Assembly: GCA_036554605.1 (NCBI GenBank)
Contig: DATBMY010000292.1
Coordinates: 1-6,977 of the forward strand
DNA: 6,977 bases
DNA from: DATBMY01 sp036554605
Lineage (GTDB): Bacteria; Acidobacteriota; Blastocatellia; UBA7656
Direction of reading: 5' to 3'
The translations under genes and the position numbers were made by a program. Shown here piece by piece: positions 1 through 5,750 of the stretch (position 1 is its first letter; each line of letters opens with the position of its first letter). The notes beneath the pieces are model-generated. The model was not told the DNA's origin and searched no databases. It was given only the letters and a program-made list of their open reading frames with translations.

Positions 1-2
1 GG

Positions 3-413
3 CTGATCGCGTGCGCATTCTTGCTCGCGCTCTACCTGGCTTTTGCCAAACGCCGCCAGGAATTGCTCACGCTATCGGATACCGATACGCGCCATCGCCA
101 GGTCCTCGACAGCTACACTGTCAGTTATCTCGATCAGGTAAATAATATCTTGATCGGCGCTACGGTCGTCTGTTATGCGCTCTACACGGTAGCGCCCGAG
201 ACGGTCGAGCGTTTTGGAACCGATAGCCTTATCTACGGGACCATCTTTGTAATATACGGTCTGCTGCGCTACATGGCATTGATTCAAGATCCTTCCAATG
301 GGGGCGATCCGAGCAAGATGCTTATGAAGGACAGGCCCTTGCTGGTGGCGGTAGTCTGCTGGGTGATATACAACGCCGCGGTCATCTATGGTTCTTTTCT
401 TAAGGATCTCTGA
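3..413 (+). CDS. Decaprenyl-phosphate phosphoribosyltransferase (UbiA family), 3' part only
   Basis: The reading frame is open from the left edge, so the N-terminal part is missing; it ends at TGA 411-413. The visible ~136 residues match the C-terminal half of UbiA prenyltransferases of the DPPR synthase type. There is a membrane segment, then a cytoplasmic KRRQEL motif, an HRQVLDSYTVSYLDQ loop resembling the ESYTSTYL loop of mycobacterial Rv3806c, and three more membrane helices (CYALYT, YGLLRYM and VVCWVIYN regions). The family transfers phosphoribose from PRPP to polyprenyl phosphate at the inner membrane. This is the first step towards decaprenyl-phosphoryl arabinose, the donor for arabinofuranose. 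The catalytic NDxxD motif would lie upstream and cannot be checked. Other UbiA members (menaquinone, heme O) are less likely given the KRRQEL and DSYT signatures. The next gene starts 84 bp downstream. Confidence 0.85.
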   Translation: MIACAFLLALYLAFAKRRQELLTLSDTDTRHRQVLDSYTVSYLDQVNNILIGATVVCYALYTVAPETVERFGTDSLIYGTIFVIYGLLRYMALIQDPSNGGDPSKMLMKDRPLLVAVVCWVIYNAAVIYGSFLKDL

Positions 414-448
414 TAGATATCTCCAGCCGCTCTTCGAATAGTTTTTGC

Positions 449-475
449 ATCGTGCGATCCACGGTTTACCACGAT
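449..475. repeat. Short inverted repeat in the 84-bp gap before the GT-C gene
   Basis: ATCGTG (449-454) and CACGAT (470-475) are perfect 6-bp inverted arms separated by 15 bases. The repeat lies between the stop at 413 and the Shine-Dalgarno sequence at 483-489. It has no T-run, so it is not a terminator. It could be a weak mRNA structure or a chance match. Confidence 0.2.
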
Positions 476-497
476 CACATTCGAGAGGAATTCCATT

Positions 498-2351
498 ATG
501 TCTGGGTTAGGAACAAAGGAGAGGATAGCTGTAACACCGGCTGATGATCCCTCCGGTCGCAACGCCTCGCAACCTCCTCGGGGCAGGAAATCTCTATCAG
601 CCTATTTCTCCGCGATGGTTACTCTGTTCGGAGGAAAGAACTCGAAAGTAGCGGCGGTCTTTCTCATATCCGCGACTATTATAACCATCGCCAGACTGCT
701 GGCTCCTTTTGAAGTAGAGAAGGATCAGGCTCTTCAAATGGAAGCATCCCTCCGGCTTGTGGATGGAGCGGGGATGACGACTACCAGCGTCAAACAGACC
801 TCCTTCGATCTGTCCGAGCCGTCTAAACCGGAATACCTGACCTGGTTCCCACCCGCTTTCTCGTTGATACTGGCGGGCTTTCTTTATCTTGGAGTGCCGC
901 TTCTGCTCTCGCTCAAGATCATTTATGGGCTCACGACCCTGATCGGGTGGATGTGCTGGGCGATTCTGGCCGCCGGCCTTATGTCGAAACCGATTAAGAT
1001 TTTCGGGAGAGATATTCACCTTAACTATCTTATCGCCGCCGTCATACCGCTTCTGCTGACCCCGCCGTGGAAAGGGACCGATATTTTCTTATGGGCGGGA
1101 ATACCTCTATTCGTCCTCCTTCTACTGAAGGCCGCGAAGGGGCCCTCAACCTACAGGTACATCTTCGCCGCAAGCCTATTATTCGGTCTTCTGGTCTCTT
1201 TTCGCTATGCCAGCTTCTTTCTCGGGCTCAGCGGCTTTTTTATAATAGTTCAAACCAGCTGGCCGAGCATCCCGGCATTTCTGAAGAGGTTTTCAGTCTT
1301 TCTATTGCCAGCTCTCGTAACGGTCCTTGCCGTCACCATATATATAAAGCTCTTTAGCATACATGATTCTTATGCGCCGGAGTACATAAACCCCGCTTCG
1401 CATGCGTCGAGAATCCCCAGGATGATCTTCGGCATGCTCAACGGCTCCAGCATCACTTCTAATCTGGTCATCGGGTCTCCGGTGCTGGAAAGGCTCTGCG
1501 CCAGGATGGATTCGAGCATATTGAGCCTCGCAATCGGAATCCCTTCGCTGCTCGTCATTTTCCTGTTGCCGCTGGCTCTGATAAGACCACTCCGCTCGAA
1601 GTCTGAAAGCCCGCAAACGGATATGGCGTTGAGCCTCTCTCTTATCCCGGTATCGCTCGTGCTCTTTTTGGTAGTCTCGACTTTCATGAGCGGCAACGGG
1701 CTATTTGGCGTCTCCAGGTACTACTGGCCGGCATCGCTTTGCGGCGTTTTTATCTTCTACGAGATCAGCAGCAATCGAGCATCCAACCGGGTGGTGAAAG
1801 CGGCGGCCAACATAATAATCCTCCTCTTTGCCGGCTATCTATTCGCTTATATACCGGCAATGGGGTTTATTCCAAGAAAGCAGGGCGAGTTTGTTGAGCG
1901 CGTCATGAGCTACACGCCGTCGAAGGCCGGGAGTCTCGATAGACCCAGCACCTCGTCGGAGACCGGCTATCCAAGCTACAGCATGTTTTCAAGAAAAGAG
2001 AGCTCGCGATCAAAGATAAAAGAGCTGCACGAAGCCAACCCGGGGGCGATATTTCTCGTGCTTGAGAATTACGTCTACTACATATACGACGGGTTTAAGG
2101 AGGGCGGTCTTGTTGCGGGAAAAGATATCAGGCGATTTCATGCGAATGACTGGACCTATTGGAAAGAGGCCTATACGAGCAAGCCTGTAAAAGTATTCTG
2201 GGTGCTTGATTATCCAAGTGCGAGCGTCACTAGAGATAATCTGAACATCATCCCTGATTCTAATCTTAAGGCCGTCTTTTCCGACCAGTTCGAGAAGACC
2301 CTTATCCTGGAGTCTGATTTCCCCGCGGGGCATAGGCTTGTTGGACCATAA
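498..2351 (+). CDS. Putative GT-C fold membrane glycosyltransferase
   Basis: A 617-residue polytopic membrane protein. ATG 498 is preceded by GAGAGGA (483-489), which supports the start. Residues 1-50 are hydrophilic and Ser/Pro-rich, then the first helix spans 51-69. It is followed at once by the acidic loop motif FEVEKDQ (71-77), in the place where GT-C enzymes carry their catalytic or metal-binding acidic pair. The WFPPAFSLILAGFLYLG segment (116-132) also resembles the conserved second block of GT39/ArnT-like families. About ten further hydrophobic segments run to residue ~456, and then a soluble, probably periplasmic, domain follows (457-617). Such enzymes use polyprenyl-phosphate-linked sugars to glycosylate lipids, polymers or proteins outside the inner membrane. 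That suits a downstream role to the polyprenyl-phosphate enzyme encoded next door. Substrate and acceptor cannot be told, and an undefined membrane protein of another fold remains possible. Confidence 0.7.
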   Translation: MSGLGTKERIAVTPADDPSGRNASQPPRGRKSLSAYFSAMVTLFGGKNSKVAAVFLISATIITIARLLAPFEVEKDQALQMEASLRLVDGAGMTTTSVKQTSFDLSEPSKPEYLTWFPPAFSLILAGFLYLGVPLLLSLKIIYGLTTLIGWMCWAILAAGLMSKPIKIFGRDIHLNYLIAAVIPLLLTPPWKGTDIFLWAGIPLFVLLLLKAAKGPSTYRYIFAASLLFGLLVSFRYASFFLGLSGFFIIVQTSWPSIPAFLKRFSVFLLPALVTVLAVTIYIKLFSIHDSYAPEYINPASHASRIPRMIFGMLNGSSITSNLVIGSPVLERLCARMDSSILSLAIGIPSLLVIFLLPLALIRPLRSKSESPQTDMALSLSLIPVSLVLFLVVSTFMSGNGLFGVSRYYWPASLCGVFIFYEISSNRASNRVVKAAANIIILLFAGYLFAYIPAMGFIPRKQGEFVERVMSYTPSKAGSLDRPSTSSETGYPSYSMFSRKESSRSKIKELHEANPGAIFLVLENYVYYIYDGFKEGGLVAGKDIRRFHANDWTYWKEAYTSKPVKVFWVLDYPSASVTRDNLNIIPDSNLKAVFSDQFEKTLILESDFPAGHRLVGP

Positions 2352-2356
2352 TATAC

Positions 2357-2370
2357 GGCACAAATGTGCC
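2357..2370. repeat. Perfect 6-bp inverted repeat just after the GT-C gene
   Basis: GGCACA and TGTGCC are separated only by AA, beginning 6 bases after the stop codon at 2351. A 2-base loop is too tight for a stable RNA hairpin and no T-run follows. A dyad operator is therefore more plausible than a terminator, but chance cannot be excluded. Confidence 0.2.
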
Positions 2371-2782
2371 TATTTCAAAGTGCAAGATCGCCTATGCCTG
2401 ACTCGAAAAAAAATAGGCTACTCGGACGTTTCAAAAATGGCGCATCTAACGATGTACCAAGGAAATAAATGGACTATACTCTTTTGGAATCGCTGGTGTG
2501 GAGAGGGTCTATATCGGCTAGGTTTCGGGCTGAGGGCCAGAATCGCAACGGGACAACACTCACACCCGGGGCCGACTGAAACCCGATTACGAACCACATT
2601 ACGTAAAGACGGGCAACAGTCGAGACCTCAGTTTTGGTCTGGTGAAAGCGCCACAGCCTATCCCTCAGAAATCGGAGAACCACAATCTGCTCTTGTCTGA
2701 AATTCACCGTAAAGGTCAAAGACAGCTTCGAAGAGCATATAACAATACCTGTAGAGGTCAAATCGCAGGAAGGAGTTTCAAT

Positions 2783-2821
2783 ATGAAAAGCCCCCAACTC
2801 ATCGACCCTATAGACCCTTAA
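2783..2821 (+). CDS. Possible 12-codon leader peptide or remnant gene start
   Basis: ATG 2783 is preceded by AGGAAGGAG (2767-2775), the strongest Shine-Dalgarno sequence in the gene-poor interval. It has the same AGGAG-N7-ATG spacing as the two downstream export genes. The frame reads MKSPQLIDPIDP and stops at TAA 2819-2821. A TATAAC hexamer sits at 2738-2743, without a convincing -35. A hairpin with a T-run lies 50 bp downstream (2871-2904), so the arrangement resembles a leader-peptide/attenuator. After the TAA the same frame stays open to 3010 (62 codons), so it could instead be the start of a gene broken by a stop. I recognise no family. Confidence 0.2.
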   Translation: MKSPQLIDPIDP

Positions 2822-2870
2822 GCATACAGCCTGCCGCTTGCAGACCTACGACACAACCCAGGCCTTCCGG

Positions 2871-2904
2871 CGAGGACTTGTCTGAAGTCATCGGTCGCTT
2901 TTTT
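2871..2904 (+). terminator. Weak Rho-independent terminator-like hairpin
   Basis: CGAGGACTT (2871-2879) pairs with AAGTCATCG (2885-2893) across a 5-base loop, with one G-A mismatch. Six T follow at 2899-2904. Only about half the pairs are G-C and 5 bases separate stem and T-run, so termination would be inefficient. It could end the upstream transcript or act as an attenuator ahead of the export genes. Confidence 0.3.
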
Positions 2905-3157
2905 ACATGAGCTCCTGGCGTATGTACGACTCCTTACGAGAGGCGGGCAAGCTTTGACGCAGAACTTGATTCTCAAATTGCCGCGAAAGCGGTTTCCCTC
3001 CGGGGCTTAACCTTCAAGGATGTAGGCTGCTCGCATCAGCCCGAAAGAATACCGAAGCTATTTCGCTCGACCATCTCGATTGAGAAAAACCAGTTACCGC
3101 ACGTCGCATTAAGCCGTCACTTTTACCTCATTGGTATGCTGACCGCTTATCTCGTAT

Positions 3158-4648
3158 ATGTCTGCTAATCTGGAAAAAGCGATTCTCGTCGGATTGCTTA
3201 TAGCGATCTTCTTCACCGCGCTTGCGCACGGAGCGGTTGAGCCGTGGTCTGTCGCGGCTTTCGAGTTGATCGTGCTGGCATTGTTAATCCTATGGATCAC
3301 GCGCGCGATAATTATCAAGCGATTTAGGGTCACGATCCCGGCAGCGGCCTGGCCGATCCTTGCATTGATCTTGTACGGGTTTCTACAGAGCCTTGCCTTT
3401 ACAGATTCCGCGGGCCGCACGCTAAGTCTTTCGATGGATGTTGAGGCCACTCGCAAGGCTTTAACGATGCTGATCTTTTTATTTATATCCTTCTTGATTG
3501 CCGTTAACTTTTTGACGAGATACGAGTGGCTGCGAAAGCTGGGCAACATACTGGTCATCTACGGCCTCGCGATGGCGGTCTTCGGTCTGCTTCAACACTT
3601 CAGCTGGAACGGCGGTTTCTACTGGTTCCGGCAAACCGAGCGAGATCTTGTATTCGGCCCTTTCGTCAATCACAATCACTTCGCCGGTTATATGGAGATG
3701 CTGATCCAGATTCCGGTCGCGCTGCTTATTACGCGCGGCGTGCGGCGAGAGTTGTGGGCATTATATGCGTTTGCCGCGGTGATGATGGGGATCGCTCTTG
3801 TTGCTTCACTCTCGCGAGGCGGGATGATTAGCCTCGCCGCTGGCATGTTGTTCGTCGCATTTTTTGGCATCCGCCCGGCACAAAAGAGGCGCAAGAGAAG
3901 AGCCGTCCCGGAGAGAAGTTTCTCGCAATCGTTGGAACTGATAAAAGCGGGCGCGGCCGAACCCGCGCCAATAAAATCCCGGCCAGCGCGAATCGGGGAG
4001 GACGAAGTCGAGGGCGGTCCTCCCGTCGCCAGGCTTTCATTGACGCGGCGAGTTGTGGCGGTGGCGGTTATTGCGGCCGCTATTGTCGCAGGCATTCTCT
4101 GGGTAGGGCCCGACCCGGTCGCTGACCGAATAGCCGAGGGTAGCGATTCACGGCAGGAGACTTTCTTCAGCAGCCGCGGGTGGATCTGGCAGGATTCTAT
4201 CGCCATGATCGGCGCAAATCCTTTTACGGGAGTCGGCATGGGGGCCTTTGAGACGGCCTATCCCCGATACAGTCTCCAAAACGGGGCGGTTATCGTGGGC
4301 GAAGCGCACAATGATTACCTGCAGGTGCTGGCTGATTGCGGCATCGCGGGGGCTTTGCTCGCGCTATGCTTTATCGTCGCGACAATGCGCGCGGTAGGGC
4401 GCGCAATTCGAAGTAGAGACCCTTATCTGTCCGGCCTCGCATTAGGAAGCGGCGCCGCCATTTTTTCCATACTCGTCCATAGTCTGTTCGATTTCAATCT
4501 TCAGTTGCCATCAAACGCCCTGCTGTTTCTCTTTTTTTCAGCCATCGCGTCCAACATCGCAACGGGCATGGTTGAGAGTAGATCGGAAAAAAAGTCACAG
4601 CGCATAATCAAGCCTGGCGCAAGTCTGGCAATAGGAGTACGTCCATGA
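3158..4648 (+). CDS. O-antigen ligase / polysaccharide polymerase (Wzy_C/WaaL superfamily)
   Basis: A 496-residue polytopic inner-membrane protein with the usual O-antigen ligase/polymerase landmarks. These are GPFVNHNHFAGYMEM (167-181), SLSRGGMIS (217-225), RGWIWQDSIAMIGANPFTGV (340-359) leading to an FETAYP segment, EAHNDYLQVLADCGIAG (382-398) with the likely catalytic His384, and HSLFDFNLQLPSNA (441-454). Family members join lipid-linked repeat units or transfer a chain to an acceptor on the periplasmic face. With export and chain-length genes directly downstream, a Wzy-type polymerase is at least as likely as a ligase; sequence alone does not separate them. Residues 239-298 form an unusual charged cytoplasmic loop, starting with a basic QKRRKRR patch. 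ATG 3158 lacks a visible Shine-Dalgarno sequence, but upstream the frame is closed (TGA 3140-3142) and ATG is the first start in the open stretch. The end overlaps the next gene by 4 bp. Confidence 0.88.
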   Translation: MSANLEKAILVGLLIAIFFTALAHGAVEPWSVAAFELIVLALLILWITRAIIIKRFRVTIPAAAWPILALILYGFLQSLAFTDSAGRTLSLSMDVEATRKALTMLIFLFISFLIAVNFLTRYEWLRKLGNILVIYGLAMAVFGLLQHFSWNGGFYWFRQTERDLVFGPFVNHNHFAGYMEMLIQIPVALLITRGVRRELWALYAFAAVMMGIALVASLSRGGMISLAAGMLFVAFFGIRPAQKRRKRRAVPERSFSQSLELIKAGAAEPAPIKSRPARIGEDEVEGGPPVARLSLTRRVVAVAVIAAAIVAGILWVGPDPVADRIAEGSDSRQETFFSSRGWIWQDSIAMIGANPFTGVGMGAFETAYPRYSLQNGAVIVGEAHNDYLQVLADCGIAGALLALCFIVATMRAVGRAIRSRDPYLSGLALGSGAAIFSILVHSLFDFNLQLPSNALLFLFFSAIASNIATGMVESRSEKKSQRIIKPGASLAIGVRP

Positions 4649-5709
4649 AGACCAATATGAAAAGCGCGCGAATGAGAGCGGCCATCGTTCTGCTCGTCGC
4701 AATGGCGACCGGTTCTATAACGGGAATGCCGGCGGCCTCGGCGGCCCAGCAGGCCGCGCAACAACCGCAAGCCGCCAGCCAGCAAGTTGATACGAACTCG
4801 CCGAAGATCATCCCTTCCACGGGTGAAGATTATTTCATCGGGCCGGGCGACGTGATAGAGATCAAGATCGACAGGGCCCCCGAGCTATCCGGAACATATC
4901 GCGTCAGCGCCAACGGCACAATCACCATGTCGTTTTTGAACAGGGTCATGGCGCAACAAAAGACGCCGGAAGAGCTGGCCAAGTTCCTCGAAGATAGTCT
5001 GCGCGGGCGTTATCTGAAAGAGCCTCTGGTATCGGTCGAAGTAAAGCAGTTCAACAGCAAATCCTTTTTTATTCACGGGTCCGTGCGCGCTCCGGGAGTC
5101 TATTTTATCGAAGGACGCCCGACGCTTCTAAAGCTGATAACCATGGCCGGCGGGCTGAGCGATAATCACGGCCAGATTGCTTTCGTAATACGCGAGTCGA
5201 AGAAGGCCAAAGCCGAAGACGTCGTAGAGAACGCAAGCGTCCCGGCGGCCGATTCGGAACCTAATAAAGACGAGTCGGATTATGAATTGCTCAGGGCGAA
5301 TATAAGCGGGTTGCTCAAGGGCAACTTTGATCAAAATATGGTCATCGAGCCGGGCGACATTGTAAATATCCCCGTCACGGGCATGTTTTTCGTGACCGGT
5401 GAAGTAGCCTCGCCCGGAACGTTCCCTATCAAAGAGGGCACGACGTTGACCCAGGCTATTTCGCTCGCTCAAGGTTTGAATTTTGACGCATCAAAAGGCA
5501 ACGTCAAGATATTCCGCGAGAACGAATCGACCGGCAAGCGCGAAGAGTTCAACGTCGATCTCGGAGCGGTCATGAAGGGCAAGAAGGAAGATATCCTTAT
5601 ACAGGCTAACGACGTGATAACGGTTCCCAATAGCAAGTTCAAATCGATAGGAGGCGCACTATTGAGCGCCTTCGGCATGGGGGTTGCGCGCAGGCCCATA
5701 CGGTACTGA
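4645..5709 (+). CDS. Wza-like polysaccharide export protein (Poly_export + SLBB domains)
   Basis: A 354-residue secreted protein. ATG 4645 overlaps the previous stop (ATGA, 4645-4648) and has AGGAG at 4633-4637, which indicates translational coupling. Residues 1-33 form a signal peptide with an ASA|A-type cleavage site. No lipobox cysteine is present, unlike E. coli Wza. A Gln/Ala-rich linker precedes the Poly_export domain (about 61-136), which opens with the hallmark YFIGPGDVIEIKI. A first SLBB domain follows (about 139-243, FIHGSVRAPGVYFIEG), interrupted by a charged Lys/Glu/Asp/Ser insert at 184-212. A second SLBB domain (about 246-330) carries FFVTGEVASPGTFPIKEG. The tail after 330 (SKFKSIGGALLSAFGMG) may be a short amphipathic helix, the position where Wza crosses the outer membrane. 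The family forms the export channel for capsule or exopolysaccharide and works with the chain-length protein encoded next. Length is close to Wza (~380). Confidence 0.93.
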   Translation: MKTNMKSARMRAAIVLLVAMATGSITGMPAASAAQQAAQQPQAASQQVDTNSPKIIPSTGEDYFIGPGDVIEIKIDRAPELSGTYRVSANGTITMSFLNRVMAQQKTPEELAKFLEDSLRGRYLKEPLVSVEVKQFNSKSFFIHGSVRAPGVYFIEGRPTLLKLITMAGGLSDNHGQIAFVIRESKKAKAEDVVENASVPAADSEPNKDESDYELLRANISGLLKGNFDQNMVIEPGDIVNIPVTGMFFVTGEVASPGTFPIKEGTTLTQAISLAQGLNFDASKGNVKIFRENESTGKREEFNVDLGAVMKGKKEDILIQANDVITVPNSKFKSIGGALLSAFGMGVARRPIRY

Positions 5710-5750
5710 GAGTGCGCTAACTTACCTCGATTCGTTATAGGAGATAGATC

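Larger units (their letters stand above)
2352..3157. other. Gene-poor ~800-bp interval, possibly a degraded coding region plus leader of the export operon
   Basis: No reading frame here resembles a family I recognise. Several stretches look protein-like but lie in different frames. One + frame is open from 2534 to 3010 apart from a single TAA at 2819. Residues read from 2700 in another frame (FTVKVKDSFEEHITIPVEVK) alternate like beta strands and end at TGA 2784. A third frame is open 2911-3168. This fits either an eroded gene with frameshifts or chance openness. The interval also carries GGCACA-AA-TGTGCC (2357-2370), a CCGC-GAAA-GCGG mini-hairpin (2981-2992), GGCTG/CAGCC arms (3025-3041) and a terminator-like hairpin (2871-2904). 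No clear sigma-70 promoter was found; the best isolated -10 matches are TATACT (2475) and TATAAC (2738), both without a good -35. Confidence 0.4.

Noticed and set aside
2369..2420. GCCTAT repeats and ATAGGC around an A8 run, considered as a terminator or IS end
   Set aside because: The arms are only 6 bp with an ~18-base loop and no T-run after the stem; no matching inverted repeat was seen at the other end of the interval.
2469..2579. 36-codon frame starting MDYTLLESLVWRG with AGGAAA upstream
   Set aside because: The Shine-Dalgarno spacing is too short (about 3 bases), the product is tiny and no homologue is recalled; kept only as part of the unexplained interval.
2338..2700. 120-codon + strand open frame overlapping the GT-C gene end
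   Set aside because: Rich in Arg, Trp and Thr with no hydrophobic core, no Shine-Dalgarno sequence and no family resemblance; it begins inside the previous gene. Probably chance openness.
2474..2797. 107-codon minus strand frame in the gene-poor interval
   Set aside because: No recognisable motif and opposite in direction to the whole locus; the composition looks like the complement of other open stretches there.
2981..3041. Riboswitch-like region (CCGC-GAAA-GCGG, GGGGCTTAACC, GGCTG/CAGCC arms)
   Set aside because: I compared it with c-di-GMP (GEMM) and cobalamin riboswitch consensus and with 16S rRNA fragments. The conserved cores are missing and the stems are only 4-5 bp.
3688..4239. 183-codon minus strand frame within the polymerase gene
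   Set aside because: It lies opposite a clear Wzy_C/WaaL coding sequence; its Ala, Thr, Ser and Arg content is typical of an antisense shadow.
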